From NCBI GenBank assembly GCA_015657535.1, contig JADHZB010001817.1, positions 39,288 to 103,287 on the forward strand: a DNA stretch of 64,000 nt, read 5' to 3'. Below are positions 26,001-37,924 of the stretch, one piece after another; position 1 is the first letter of the stretch; each line of letters starts with the position of its first letter. The DNA comes from Nephromyces sp. MM_2019 (Eukaryota > Apicomplexa > Aconoidasida > Nephromycida). The position numbers were made by a program, and so were the translations under genes. The notes beneath the pieces were generated by a model. That model was not told the origin of the DNA and searched no databases. It saw only the letters and a list, made by a program, of their open reading frames with translations.

Positions 26001-29000
26001 TTTCCTCTTTAACGCTTGCTAGCGACTCTTCTGGTGTCACCTTGACTCTTGATAAATGGCTTATGCTCTCCTCAGGAATTTGTTTCCAGTTGGCTTGCTG
26101 GAACATACTCAGCACTCTGAAAAGGTGAGCTCATTATAATATTGAAAATAGCTTAAATTTTAAAAATTTGCATCAGATTAAACTAGCTTACATGGCAGAA
26201 CATGCACATTGTTTTAACTTACAAGCTGAATGCTTCTTTATTTTCAGTTCGAACCCTCATTTTACCGAACTGTAAAAAAAGAAAAAAAAAAACTTTGGGA
26301 GCAAAAATATTGCAAAAAGGTGGTTATGACAAAATTTTTAAAACGACAAGCTTTTACATCTTACCGGATTCAGCACTACTATCTCGTTTAACTCCGGTTT
26401 AGCTTTATATTGGCATAGAGAGCAAGATATTTTTGCGGGATTTAATACCTAAAATAATTCGTAGTAAAAAATAATGATTTAGTTCTTGCGATTTTAACAA
26501 AGCGCTAAACACAAAAAATCACAGAAAAAAAACACGGTTAGCTATTAAGTAAAGCTTGCTTCTCAAAAAGGCTTTCAGTCAAACCATAATTAATGGAAAT
26601 AGCTCTCGCTATTAACTTGCTTATTTCGTGCTTTTTTTCTGACTAGAAACAACTTTTCTGGTTACAGAAGTTGTTCATTTTTTTATAACCTTACGTTTTC
26701 GCTCAAAAACTGTACGGAGTTAGCTTCCTTATCGAACTCAAGCTCGCTGAAAAAAAAATTTGCTAACAATTTTTAAATTAAGCTTAGAATTAGTATCTTA
26801 GCGAAGCATGCAGTTAGTATATTTTACTAATAAAATTAGGGCTTATAAAAAAATTCGTAAAGGCCTTAATAATTTTACACTGCTAGAAGTTTAAATTTAA
26901 TGTAAGAAGATATCCCGTGGCTTGAAAATATTTTTGATTGCCAGGTTTAATTTATTACCAGCCTCTTTGCTCAGGGGCCGTGAAACTGCCGTCCGGGTTT
27001 TTCATATTAGGAATGAACACATCTACCAATAGTTTTTTTGATTTTTTAACTTGTGATTTTGGCTCTACTCGCTCAGTCTTTATAAATCCCGCGTACCGAA
27101 AAGCATGAAACCATCTACAGGAATTAAAAAATTTAAATAAGATACAAGGTGTAACTTCACAAGTTTGCTAGAGAAAAAATCAACTCGTAAGTTTAGCAAG
27201 CTAGCTTTAAGGAAAAATTAGCTCAAGAATATAAAATATTGCATAAACACTGCGGATTTACCAAGGGGCAAATTTAGCGTTTAATACCTATCGAAATCGT
27301 CTTCGTCCTTAAACTGAAAATGATGTACTTCCGGATTTGAACCTTCAGTTGCTTGATAATGCAACGTAATGTGCAAGCCTTCTGGTTCAACCGCAGAATT
27401 TTGCACCTTATGGGCCTTCAACAAGGCTATGGGATTTTCATCCTTTAAAGGTAAAAGAATAAGTATAAAAAATATAGACAATTCAGTTTGTATAGATAGA
27501 ATGCACAGGTGTATGATGCGCATGAATTTACTGGATTACCTTTGTATCATCGTAAACGTAGAGATTGGAAAGGGCACAGGCTAGAAGTCTACAAAACAAA
27601 ATAGATGACATACTCTGAAACAAATTAGCCCCGCGAATCTTCAAGCATGTAGCACACCATGTGCTTGGCCCACCTTTTCCTATAACCTGCTGGCTTTGTA
27701 GCTGTGTCAGATATCGCATGTAGTATGCTACCTACGAGCGACAAGAACAATGAGAAGAAAAAGGATTTTAACGAGAAACTTGCCAATCAGCAGCAGGAGT
27801 TCTTTCCTTTCTACGTTAGCTTACCCTTGTAATAAACTCCTTTTCCCGCTTCCCACATTCTCTGAACAAATATATCAGAAAGCAAAGGTATTGAATGGTT
27901 TGAAAAAAAAATATATTGAGACCCACCAATTCCTCGTTTTTAAGATGAATCTGCCGATTGGCGACGTTTTCCAGGGCTTTTAAAACTCTGAAAAAGTTTA
28001 AGCACGACAGAGATGAAATCAACTATTCTGTGTTCTATTCTTTTATCAGTGAACAATAAGCATAACCTTGTAAGTAATTCCCTTTGCTCACGCAAAGCTT
28101 TTTGCTGAGCTGAAGCTATGCTAGACCGGTCTTTATAATCTGGCGCTTGCACAGTCATCATCTCATCCGCTGAATTTTTTGATTAAATAAATACTTTGTT
28201 TCATGGCAGGTATTATCATTTTTCTACGGCCTCAAAGGGGCTTAAAACTTGAAATTGCTGCAATTTTCAGTAGTTTTATGAATGTTAAGAGACGATTAGC
28301 TTTAGCTTACATTCGTCTCCTTTTCTCTTAGTGCTTATAGGTGCATGAACTTCACTTGTTACGAATTCAGCTTTTTCCTTAAATTGAGGAATAGTTAAGA
28401 TTACCGGGGGAATTAAGGATTTTTCTTTGTTAAGCGCTTCAATCTACGATATTTGAGCAAAGTATTTGGGTGAGTCACAACCTATGGAACTTGCGTAAAA
28501 GTAGCAGCACTTATCGAACAAGTAGCAAGCTTACAATCAAATTAAGCCTCTTAATCTCATCCCTCTGAAATTGGCTTAATGTATTCACTTCTTGAAACTC
28601 GCTGAATACAACGAAAAGCAGTTAAAAAAAAAAGGAGCTAATTAGCTGTTTTGTATAGGATTTCCGCAAGTAAATGCAAAAGTGCTAGCGATACCTCTCC
28701 AGCTGCACTAGGCATGTTTTCGCAACTTTCAGTTCTGAATTAAAAATAGTAGGTAAAAAAAACTTTTCAGAACTTTGAAAATTGCTCAAATTTTTTAATA
28801 AAAGAACAATTTTCGGCTGGCTTTAGGAGAAAATAGCTTTCACTCTGCTCACCACTTGACTTTGATCCTAGTTGCATAAGTACTGAGCCTTCCCCAGAAA
28901 CATCAGGGTTAACCTGGTAACCAAAAAATTCAAATTCTCCCCAAGAAAATTCATTCAAGCTTTACCGGTAGTAAATCATGCCGTGCAAGAAAAATTTTTT

Positions 29001-29572
29001 GAGACAAAAACTCGCAGCAACCTAATTATAGAGCTGGATACTGCTCATCTCACCCTTTTTCCGGCTTCAATTTGTGACTGTTTTTCAGATAATTGTAAAC
29101 TCAAGCTTTCAATCGAACCTTTCTGCTGCTCGATCATATTCCTTAGCCTTGTATTTTCCTCTTCATACTCCTTCACCTATAGAGTGAATTGCCACAAGGT
29201 GGCAACGCTGCAATTTTTAAAATGCTTAAAAGTTTGAGTTGGTTTGTTTTTCCAGTGAATTCTCACCTTTGTATCTTGAAAATTTTGCTCTCTATGCAGC
29301 GCTTCTTCTTCTAGTTTAGCACACTGCAGCATTAATTGCTGCATATTTTTATCAATTAAAGTATTTTCATGGGACAAAGCAACTATTTCTGCATTTAACC
29401 CATCTATCTGTAACCTAAGACGCTCATTTTCATCGATTATAGGCTTAGTGTACGTCAGGTTTTGTTCACGCAGGATGCTTATCTGGTTTTCTTGCTCAAA
29501 AATTATCCTTGTAAGAGCTTGCAAGCGGCTTTCCTGGTTTATTACATCGCCTCCACTGCCTTGGAACTCCAT
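23019..29572 (-). CDS. Coiled-coil protein with a series of PH-like modules
   Basis: Roughly thirty small exons. Traced ones include 29572-29267, 29176-29054, 27614-27540, 27442-27288, 25691-25556 and the terminal exon 23103-23019 ending in TAA. The first ~300 residues are coiled coil (e.g. IIFEQENQISILREQN, YEEENTRLRNMIEQQ). They lead into PH-like folds read across exons: one ends DDFDRWFHAFRYAGFIK; one starts LWKKMFFVKDGELMIYEKK and ends ATFLSWSNEL; one starts TGVLELYRYYGS and ends EFERWYVALTFGGFIE; one ends EFDRIKRSIEARKF; the last contains KPKGYIAVYRDKY. A further degenerate copy (ending FSLVLSMFQQANW) lies after the first, so up to six modules. A Glu/Ser-rich linker is at about 25910-26080. 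PH domains bind phosphoinositides or proteins at membranes. At least one junction near 24200 and one near 23200 is unresolved in phase. No named homologue is claimed. Confidence 0.72.
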
Positions 29573-32500
29573 CTTAGCATGCGAGATTCCATTAAAGTTT
29601 CAGCTCCTTCGTGTTATTATATTTACATGGATAAGCAACAACAGCAATAATGGATATTGGCATCTCGTGATACACGATTTGATTGATTGAAAGCAAAGTT
29701 TCATGTATTTTATTAACAAGGCTTGTTTACAGGATATGTATTAGATGTTGGATATTGTCATTCCGTGCAATGTGAACCCTGTAATTTTAAGAGCTAAGAT
29801 GTTCGTTTCGTCCCCTGCAGTGAGGTAAGCCTTGCTTGTATAGCAGCCTTTTCATAAAATGTGCAGGTAGCCTCAATGACACACAAAAAATGAGATCAGA
29901 ACACTACGCAGCTGTAGCGACCTCCGATGGCACACTAAAGAAATTTTGCTGTGGCGATTTTTTTGTGCACACATAATCTCAACTACATAGTGGGTCATGC
30001 AGGGTGCCTTATCGCTTGATATATCTAGTATTTTTTTAGATTTCAATTTTTTCAACGGACTTTACAAGTGGTGAACTAACTTATTATGCAGGCACCGCTT
30101 TCAGCAAATCTTGCGGTGAACTTTACGTTTGCTGCCGGATGCAATGTTCATGGGAAAATTTACTACCTTCTCTTATAGGAAAGACTGGTCATGACACGCT
30201 CGAACACGATGCACTGCCAGTGATACACGAAGGTGGGTTGTAGCTATGAGCTTGGCCGCGATTTCCAGAGGACATGTAACCACTGATTACAGTTGGGTTC
30301 AGAGGCTGGTGCTCGGGAAGACACGTAGTGTCAATTACTTATAAGTTGAGAATGTAGTGGAGTCAAGTGAGAATGAAGCTGGATACAAGGAAATTATGGT
30401 ATTCCCTAAAAATGACCAACTTGATCCGCGAAGGCCACCAAAATTTGAAGAAATGACGCGCTGGTGTGAATAATTCGCGCACACCATCCGCAATGAAATA
30501 TCAGCGCCGAAAATGGGGTAGTCAACCGGAGCAGCAGTCCAGACTACCAAAGCCAGCACAAACACCTCTAGCCACCACTACTTCTACACCGTCGGTTACC
30601 TCTGTTAGATTACCTCATGGCGATATCGAGTTCTCCGGTGAAAAACTAAACTTATGTTAGTCTTCTCCAAAAGTTAGGTATGTGCTTCTTCCTCAGCTGT
30701 GTGTGGGGATTCTCCCATCTATATTTTACGAGATTTTGGTAGAGCCTGAAATCCGACAGCCAGTGGATACGATGCTCACGCAGAGCAGATGCAAGTTAAA
30801 TTGCATATTAAATATGGAGTTTCGGCGTGTTCACATACAAGAGAGATTAAACCTTAGTACCTGTGAACCTACCACCCTCGCAATGCCGAGGGCAATAGTA
30901 TCCGGCACGTGCACCTTTAAGCGATAAATTCTTCATATTTGAGCATTATCTCTTGTACGCACAATAAGACGAAATTAATCATTCTTTGCGGACAGCTGAT
31001 GCGACTTTCAAAGGGTAATCCTAGATTATCTCTCAATCATATACTTAAGGCCTAAATAAACTGCTCCTAATTCGTGAGCATTCCGAAGTTCATGCTGCCG
31101 ATAGTACTGCCATAGTGTGGAACCTCAAAAGAAACTTTGTAGAAATGGCAAAAAACGCGCCATAATTCCACTTCATTCTGAAAAGTTGGTAGCAGCTTCT
31201 TAGGTACGCTCATCGCCAAGTGAAGTGCTTAAGAGAAAATAGGAGAGAGAGCATGAGGCCATCGCCAACCGATGGTTTGAACTCGCTAGATTACGCAAAT
31301 AATCAGTGACTCATAGATTAACTTGCGATGGATATTAAGTGCAGGGCTAATCTACGTTGCGCATGTTAAAAAAAAATAAAATTAAAACTGCAATAGGACT
31401 AATGATTATGGGTACAGCTCGAAACTGAGAATGAAATCTGACATACCGTGAGAAGAATTTGTCGATGCCGACCGTAGTCTTCTTATATGGGAAGAAGATT
31501 CAAATCATATTCTAGTTGCAGCATGCTTTCAACACCAAATGTACTGACCTCACGACTCTGCCTACAGTGTCATCAAAGTTCACTAAGCTCCACTTATCTG
31601 AATTGGAGGGCTAATTTTTATTCAACTCGAGCTAAGTAATTGAAAAACTTGACTCCAGCATCGAGAGGAGAATTTTGAGTCCCCGTGAAAAAAAGCGAAG
31701 CAATTACAAGATGAAGCTATTCTATCACCTCATCGCGCTCCATGTAGTGCTAAACATCGCTATTTCAGTTACGAGCAAAAATTTTAGTCTGGTCTCATAA
31801 GCCAATTGAAATAGAGCAAAGTAGGTGTCGCTTACTGGAAATTGCGAATATTGTACCTCAAATAATGTTGCGGAGGGTACAGCGCTACGTCTAGCACACA
31901 TAGAGTACCACAATTTCATTTCTTCCAAAAATGGTGGTATCGCCTAGTTGTACAGCAACGTGTTAACGCCACACTTATACAATGGAATTTACCAGAGACA
32001 AGGAAAAAAATTACAAAAAAATAGATACATCAAAGCATCAGCATAATGCTTAACAAATAACTAGGTGCAAGAGTAGCACACACAAAAACAGATGCACGAG
32101 TTACGAGTGGCTATAAATCAAAGGTTTCTCTATAGCCTTATCAAAATAGCAACACGGCGGGAAAGCCTCGCACGTTTATTAACACAAAAAACCCACTGTA
32201 ACCGCAATATTTCGTAAAATATAGTAGTTGGGTGTAAAGTTATACAGAATCCCTTGTATAACGCGTCCACTTCATCACATTGACTGCCAAACTATTGACA
32301 ACTGGAAACGGGTTCACGCGTGAAGTGAGCCGTACCGTCACTAGTGAAGAATAAATTCAGACAAAATCGAAAGTTCTAGCCTATTAAAAAGGCAGTTTTC
32401 AGAATAAAAACCAGTAGGTCAACTGATCTACTGTAGAGAAATCATTTGCTCCTCCTGTATATCCTTTAAGGACAGAGCGAGCACATCCAAGCTTTGCAAA

Positions 32501-34157
32501 TACTGAAAAACTTTAGAAGCTCAATGCACATACCATATAAGTTTTATTAGAATTTAAACATATCGCGCAGATTGTTGAGAAAATGAGTATAGTCATATGG
32601 TAAGCGGGGCTAAACAGCGAGAAGTCGCGTGAAGAAGTGCATTCTAATACACTAAATAAGAAAAATAGAAAAAAATTACGAAACTTCAAAAGAAGTCCCA
32701 GCTAGAAGCATGTAAGAGCCCGGTACTCACTTCTAAAAATAGCAATTAAGTGAGACCCTGTAATGTCATGAGTATCTGCCGAAGGTAAAATGATGGTACA
32801 GCTACTGCATATATATGAGACGCATATCAAATGTTTGGTGATTCTTGAATGCAAACATATTCGAACCCCTAGACATGCAAAACACAACTAAATAAGCAGA
32901 CAAATTATGGGATGAAAATCAGCTCGCAGCATCAAACAAATCAGTACAAGTACTAACCGGGAGTCGCTTACATACATATAAATGCACACTTTATACCCTT
33001 TAAAGGAGATATAGCAAAGCCCGCATTACACATCTGAAGCCCTTGCAAGCATCCAACCGATATTAGATTATTACTTAAGCAATGCAGTCTCATTAACTTT
33101 GCTGATCAGATGATACATCAGCAATTAAGAACTTAGGATGTGCCTTCACTATAGTCTCACAGCGCAAACGAGCAAAAAGCGAACGTAACGCAAAATTTGT
33201 CGTATATAATAAAAACACCGAATATTAGAGCAAGGTAATTTCTTTCTGCCGCCAGACTAAACAAGGAAATACTTTCTATATCCACTGCCCTCCATCAATG
33301 AGGCATATGCTTTGTGGCGGTGCTTGTCAGTTCATCAGATTTCAAAAATATCCCTTATATTTCGATTCAAATAGTGCTGGCAAAATAATTCCCATCTACA
33401 CAAAAAGGATGAGTCTTCGTCCTTACACAACAAATATATGAGGAGATAGTTGACAACGGCAGATAAAAAACAGCGAAAGCAGGAGAATCAAATTGACGGA
33501 AAGCAAAGATACAAGTCACTAGACAAAAAATTCGGAATAGATTCTTCCAGGGATTACAAAAAGTACATCACAGCTAAAAAAAAACTTTGATGCAAAATAA
33601 AACAGAAAAAAACTAGGAGAAACATAGCGTAAATGCTGCCAAGAGAGATAGGGTAAGCAAGGTTAGACACGGGTAAGCAAATAATATATATGCTCAACAG
33701 GAATTATTAAGAGGAAACCTCATTCCTAACTTTGAAACAACAGATTCGTGAATTGACAGTTAAACAACTGCAGGAAGCAAGCACATCTTCAAAAAAAAAG
33801 TTTTACTTCGCAGTGTGAATCTATACTCTAGAAATTACAGACAAACCCGCATTCACCAATCTCCAAATTTGAGCACACTTTTCCTTCAAATTGACAAAAA
33901 ATTGACCTCAATTTAGTAGTCATTCCAGAAAATACAAAGAAGTGCAGGAAGAAGTGCAGGAAGAAGTGCAGGAAAAAGTTGAGGAAGAAGTGCAGGAAAA
34001 CGTGCAGGAAGAATTGGAGAAAGAAGTTGAGGAAGAACTACAGGAGCCACAAGAAGAACTACAAGAAACAGCGCAGGAAGAAGCTTCCTTTTACAGTTTT
34101 CTTTTTTTATATACTTCTCCTCCGATGCTCATCTTAAAAAAAACTTGCGTAAAATCC
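29573..34157. other. Mostly unassigned region upstream of the multi-PH gene
   Basis: Start of the multi-PH gene is at 29572, so its promoter lies here. Frames of 60-86 codons are present but lack recognisable motifs. The one notable element is the VQEE-type 12-bp repeat at 33936-34084, listed separately. Confidence 0.4.
33936..34084 (+). repeat. 12-bp repeat encoding an acidic VQEE-type array
   Basis: About eleven imperfect copies of GTGCAGGAAGAA and relatives keep one plus-strand frame open, giving V-Q-E-E, V-E-E-E, L-E-K-E and similar tetrads, a charged coiled-coil-like run. A possible acceptor (CATTCCAG) precedes it at about 33925. No splice partner was found, and the opposite strand carries the 3' end of the FHA gene just beyond (34158). 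It may be an exon of an unknown gene or a non-coding minisatellite. Confidence 0.55.
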
Positions 34158-37100
34158 TTAGGAATTATTCTCATGGGCTGCTTCCACTTCACCATAATGT
34201 AGGTCAAATCTGCAATGACCCACCTTTACAACAGATGCGTTTTCTAGAGGGTACTGCAGAAAAGAAAATTTTACAAAATTTTGAAGGAGAAAAAAATAGC
34301 ACAAAAATCACAAAGATGTGGAAAAGAGTGGTAAATATGCATGATATAAAAGCAGAGGGAGTAACTCCACCTTAAAAAAACCAAAAACACGCATCTTCGA
34401 ACAAAATTCAAAAAGCAGTAACTAAAAAATCCAAGCATTTGACCTTTAGTTTGGCCTAATAGAAAACAAAAACCTTGCAAATCATCGTTTTGTAGAGGTT
34501 TTTGTTGAATTTACAAAACAAAGCAAGAGAAGAAGAATTTTCATGAAATGCCGCAACACACACAAATATACCAAAAAATCCACAAACGTACAGGAGCTTT
34601 GTAGGGTTGAATCTGTAAGAAAGTTCCCAATAAACCAATGTTTTCTACTGTCCAGCGCCTTGCTTCCGGCTGGGCACCATTATACGTGAAGATGCAGTGT
34701 TCACGTGATACATGTCCATCACTAATTGGAAGCATTACCTGATAGAGGCAAAAAAAGTGAACCAGAGATACACACACAGGGAATAATTTCTTATGGTTTG
34801 ATGAATCTTCTTCAATAGATTCGAAGGTCCTTATCAAAAAGTTCCCTAAAATTTCCCCAAAAACCCCCCAAAATCCCCTACTAAATATAACGCCTGTACG
34901 TCGCATTCTCTTTGAATAAAGTACTACTAACTTTCATCCCAAATAAGTCATTCTCTTAACATTTCAATACATCAATCTGCATTTTTCTGCTTCACGATCT
35001 GCTCGTGTTTTAATCTTTTTCAACATCTATTAAAGGAAAAAAGCTCAACTTGTTTCCTGTCTTAAACTAGCAAGATGGTAGATTTCTTCAAGATTTGATG
35101 ATTAAAAGAGCAAGCATGGAGTGCCTTCCAAACATATTATACAAGAAGGTTATAGCTCGCTCCAAATTTAAGGTCATAAAATACATGAATTTGACCAAAA
35201 ATTAACAAACAGCTATGTCTGATAAGTAACCCGAAGATAGGTATAATATCGCTTATCCGGCGAAAAAACGATGCACGATAATGTAATTTACACGTATGTT
35301 TTTGCAACCTTTGCGGCTATCTTTGTAACCTGTGTGGCTATCTTTGTAACCTGTGTGGCTATCTTTGTAACCTGTGTGGCTATCTTTGTAACCTGTGTGG
35401 CTATCTTTGTAAACCCATAGGAGTTCAGCAGCTGAAGTAGGTGCCAATAGAGCTGTGCGTTTTCTAAAGAGGTGAATATTATGAATAATCAGCGCAAAAT
35501 GAGCGTTTAAAAGAGGAGAATGTTGAGAAATTCCAGCGGTGCGGGCGCATAGAAGATGATAGACGCCAGTGATGACTGTGGGATATCTAATAAGTCATTA
35601 CCTAGCTTATGATAAGCTCTAAAGAAAAAGCCGAAAATTTTCAGATAAAAGGAGCAAATAGCAATCAAAAAAACCTTCGCAGGAGATAATACCCCATTCA
35701 TCCTGCAACAACCCTTTATGTCATCCTCCACGATTTCCCACCTTTGAGTATCCTACGTATTTACTAGTCTCCAAGATACCTCTTCCAAGTATAGTACCAC
35801 CAGGATCAATGTGAAGACTCGAAGTCTGCTCTGTATCTGCTGTATATTTTATACATAGCAGAGGCTGGATTGGCTCCAAATCAGGAAAAAGCTCCCAGAA
35901 AACCCTGAAGGGAAAGAAAAAACTTGAAGAGGCTTTTCCAGTAAATCGCTCAAAAAAAGGGGATTTTTCATCAATTTCAGCTATAATATGAGACGAACGA
36001 AGAGAGAGTGGGGGCTTACGTGAGTTAAAGCTAGCAATATTGCCGGAGAGAGAAAAGCGTTAAATTGCACCACAAAAAGAGAAAAAGAGATCCAAATTGC
36101 ACTAAACAAGGCCAAATCACATTGCAGTAATCATACACAGATGGAGCAACTATAAGCCCAAAGCACTCACAGCTATTAATAAGCTGAGGTCAAAACTAAA
36201 GAGAGAAATAAAAAAAACCCGTTTTCAAGGAATTCTCATATATACACACTGATTTTCCCACAAAACCACCAAACCGCAAAATACCAAATTTTCGCCTCTT
36301 TACCCCCATACATCTTCACAAGCATGAACATCTTCATCGGGAAAAAATCAAATTTTTTAACCATAAACTCTCAAATATAAGAAATATTCAACAAGTCTTT
36401 CCCTCATTTCAATGATATTATCTTCTGCTTCCTCATACACCAAAAAAAACCGCAGAGTTTCACGAAAAAACGGCTAAAAAAGCGAACAGAAACTTCTACC
36501 TCTTAACTGCAGGTGGTTCAGCTGAAGCGTCTGATAATTTTTCTGTGCGCGGCGCCGCCTCATCCCCGATAGTGGAGGAATGATTAATGCCATTTGTTGT
36601 GTTATTTACAGAAGGAGTTTTTTCAGAAGCTTCGACAGAATCAAAATCCTCCATCTTTTGATTAGTTGCGTAGTCTTCTGAAATTCCTAGTTCCCGCATC
36701 TTCAACTTTATCTAATGAAGAGAATGGATGATAAGCAAGCTTAAAGAGAGGAAAAAGTAGGTAAAATTTGAGTGCATATGAGAAAAAAGTACAAGAGTTA
36801 AGTAAGAAAATGAGATTCATTCGATTTTGAAGAGGTTATTTTTAAGGAGGAATTTGGCTGAAAAATGCAAAAAATATAATGGAAATGGCAAAATAGCACA
36901 TGTAGAAGGCAAAACAAAGCACAGAAAATCAGAAAATTCAACTTGATATAACACACACACATACTCAAGAGCTTACTATACCTCCTCAGCAGATACAACA
37001 GTTTTCCTAGATCTTGACCATCCAGCAAGTTGATAAGGAGACGAAGGCATATAACGTGACAAGGTTACTAACACAGGGACACGTCCACTGAGGCTTAAAG

Positions 37101-37924
37101 TATCCCCATCCTTTAAGATAGCGACATCAGACAGCCTTTATTAGAAAATTTTTTGGAAATGCAGGAAAAATCATTATTTGCTGTGTGTGATGATTCTCCC
37201 TACTTCTCTGTGAGTGCGTGTGTGAAGACTACCCCTACGCTAAAAGGTACAAAAAAAAAGTAAATTAGCCGAAGAAACGGGAAAGTGATTTCACTGCCAA
37301 CATTATGACCCAGAAATGAAGGAGAACCACCGCTGTATCTACACTCCAAGGTGAAGAGAGAGCAAAAAAATTGATGAAAAAAGAAAGGGAAAGCGTGAGC
37401 CACACAAAAACTACTAAAAAAATAAAATCAGGCGATTTCACTTGAGCCAGTAATCACACACACACACACTTTTCAATTGATTCGTATTTGTGCGCATTGG
37501 ATTTTTGCTGGTTCTTCATTACTTCTCTCTTTTCTTTGTTTCTTCTTGCTTCCTATAAATGGCTTGACGCTCCGTGCGTCTTTTCTATTTTGCTGTGTGT
37601 GGTGGGCAGGCACGTGGCGTGTGTGTGTGCATTCGCTTTCATGACTACACGCGAAATCAACTCACCACACCTCACACACACGAAAGCAACAATCTCTTGC
37701 AACACACACACATTTAAATCTCCAAAATACATGTATGTGCGCGGAAGAAATTTCAATGAGATGATTCCTTACTTGATCATCGTACCAACAGTAGACCCAC
37801 AGTCTATTATTCCCAACTGCTGCTCTCCACATCTAACAAAGACGAGGTGGCTCTTCGAAACAGTGAAGTGTGGCAAGTATATCACAGATTGATTATGTCT
37901 TCCACAATCCCATGGAAGTGCTTG
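34158..37924 (-). CDS. Protein with two FHA domains (5' end open)
   Basis: Six exons splice with consistent phases: 37924-37773, 37135-36982, 36711-36500, 35904-35757, 34738-34592 and 34253-34158 (TAA). They give 302 residues. FHA domains bind phosphothreonine peptides. FHA1 shows C-G-R-H-N, then FTVSKSH, DCGSTVGT and ILKDGDTLSLSG. A Ser/Glu/Asn-rich linker of about 70 residues follows. FHA2 starts PLLCIKYTADTE and has GGTILGRG, HVSREHC, NIGLLGT (NGT altered to LGT) and ENASVVKVGHCRF. The Arg, Ser and His that hold phosphate are present in FHA2 (GR, SREH); in FHA1 the second Arg is Lys. The first strands of FHA1 must lie in exons upstream of 37924, so the gene continues 5', perhaps into the RING exons at 40-43.7 kb on the same strand. 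That pairing would recall CHFR/RNF8-type ligases. Confidence 0.8.
35315..35413 (-). repeat. 21-bp minisatellite in an FHA-gene intron
   Basis: Four exact and one partial copy of a 21-base unit (plus-strand GGCTATCTTTGTAACCTGTGT). On the gene's strand it reads as repeats of YKDSHTG in an open frame of 64 codons. It lies between the two exons of FHA2, which splice correctly without it, so it is judged intronic. Confidence 0.85.

Noticed and set aside
35315..35413. CRISPR-like array (regular 21-bp repeats)
   Set aside because: Units are directly adjacent with no spacers, and the DNA is eukaryotic; it is a minisatellite.
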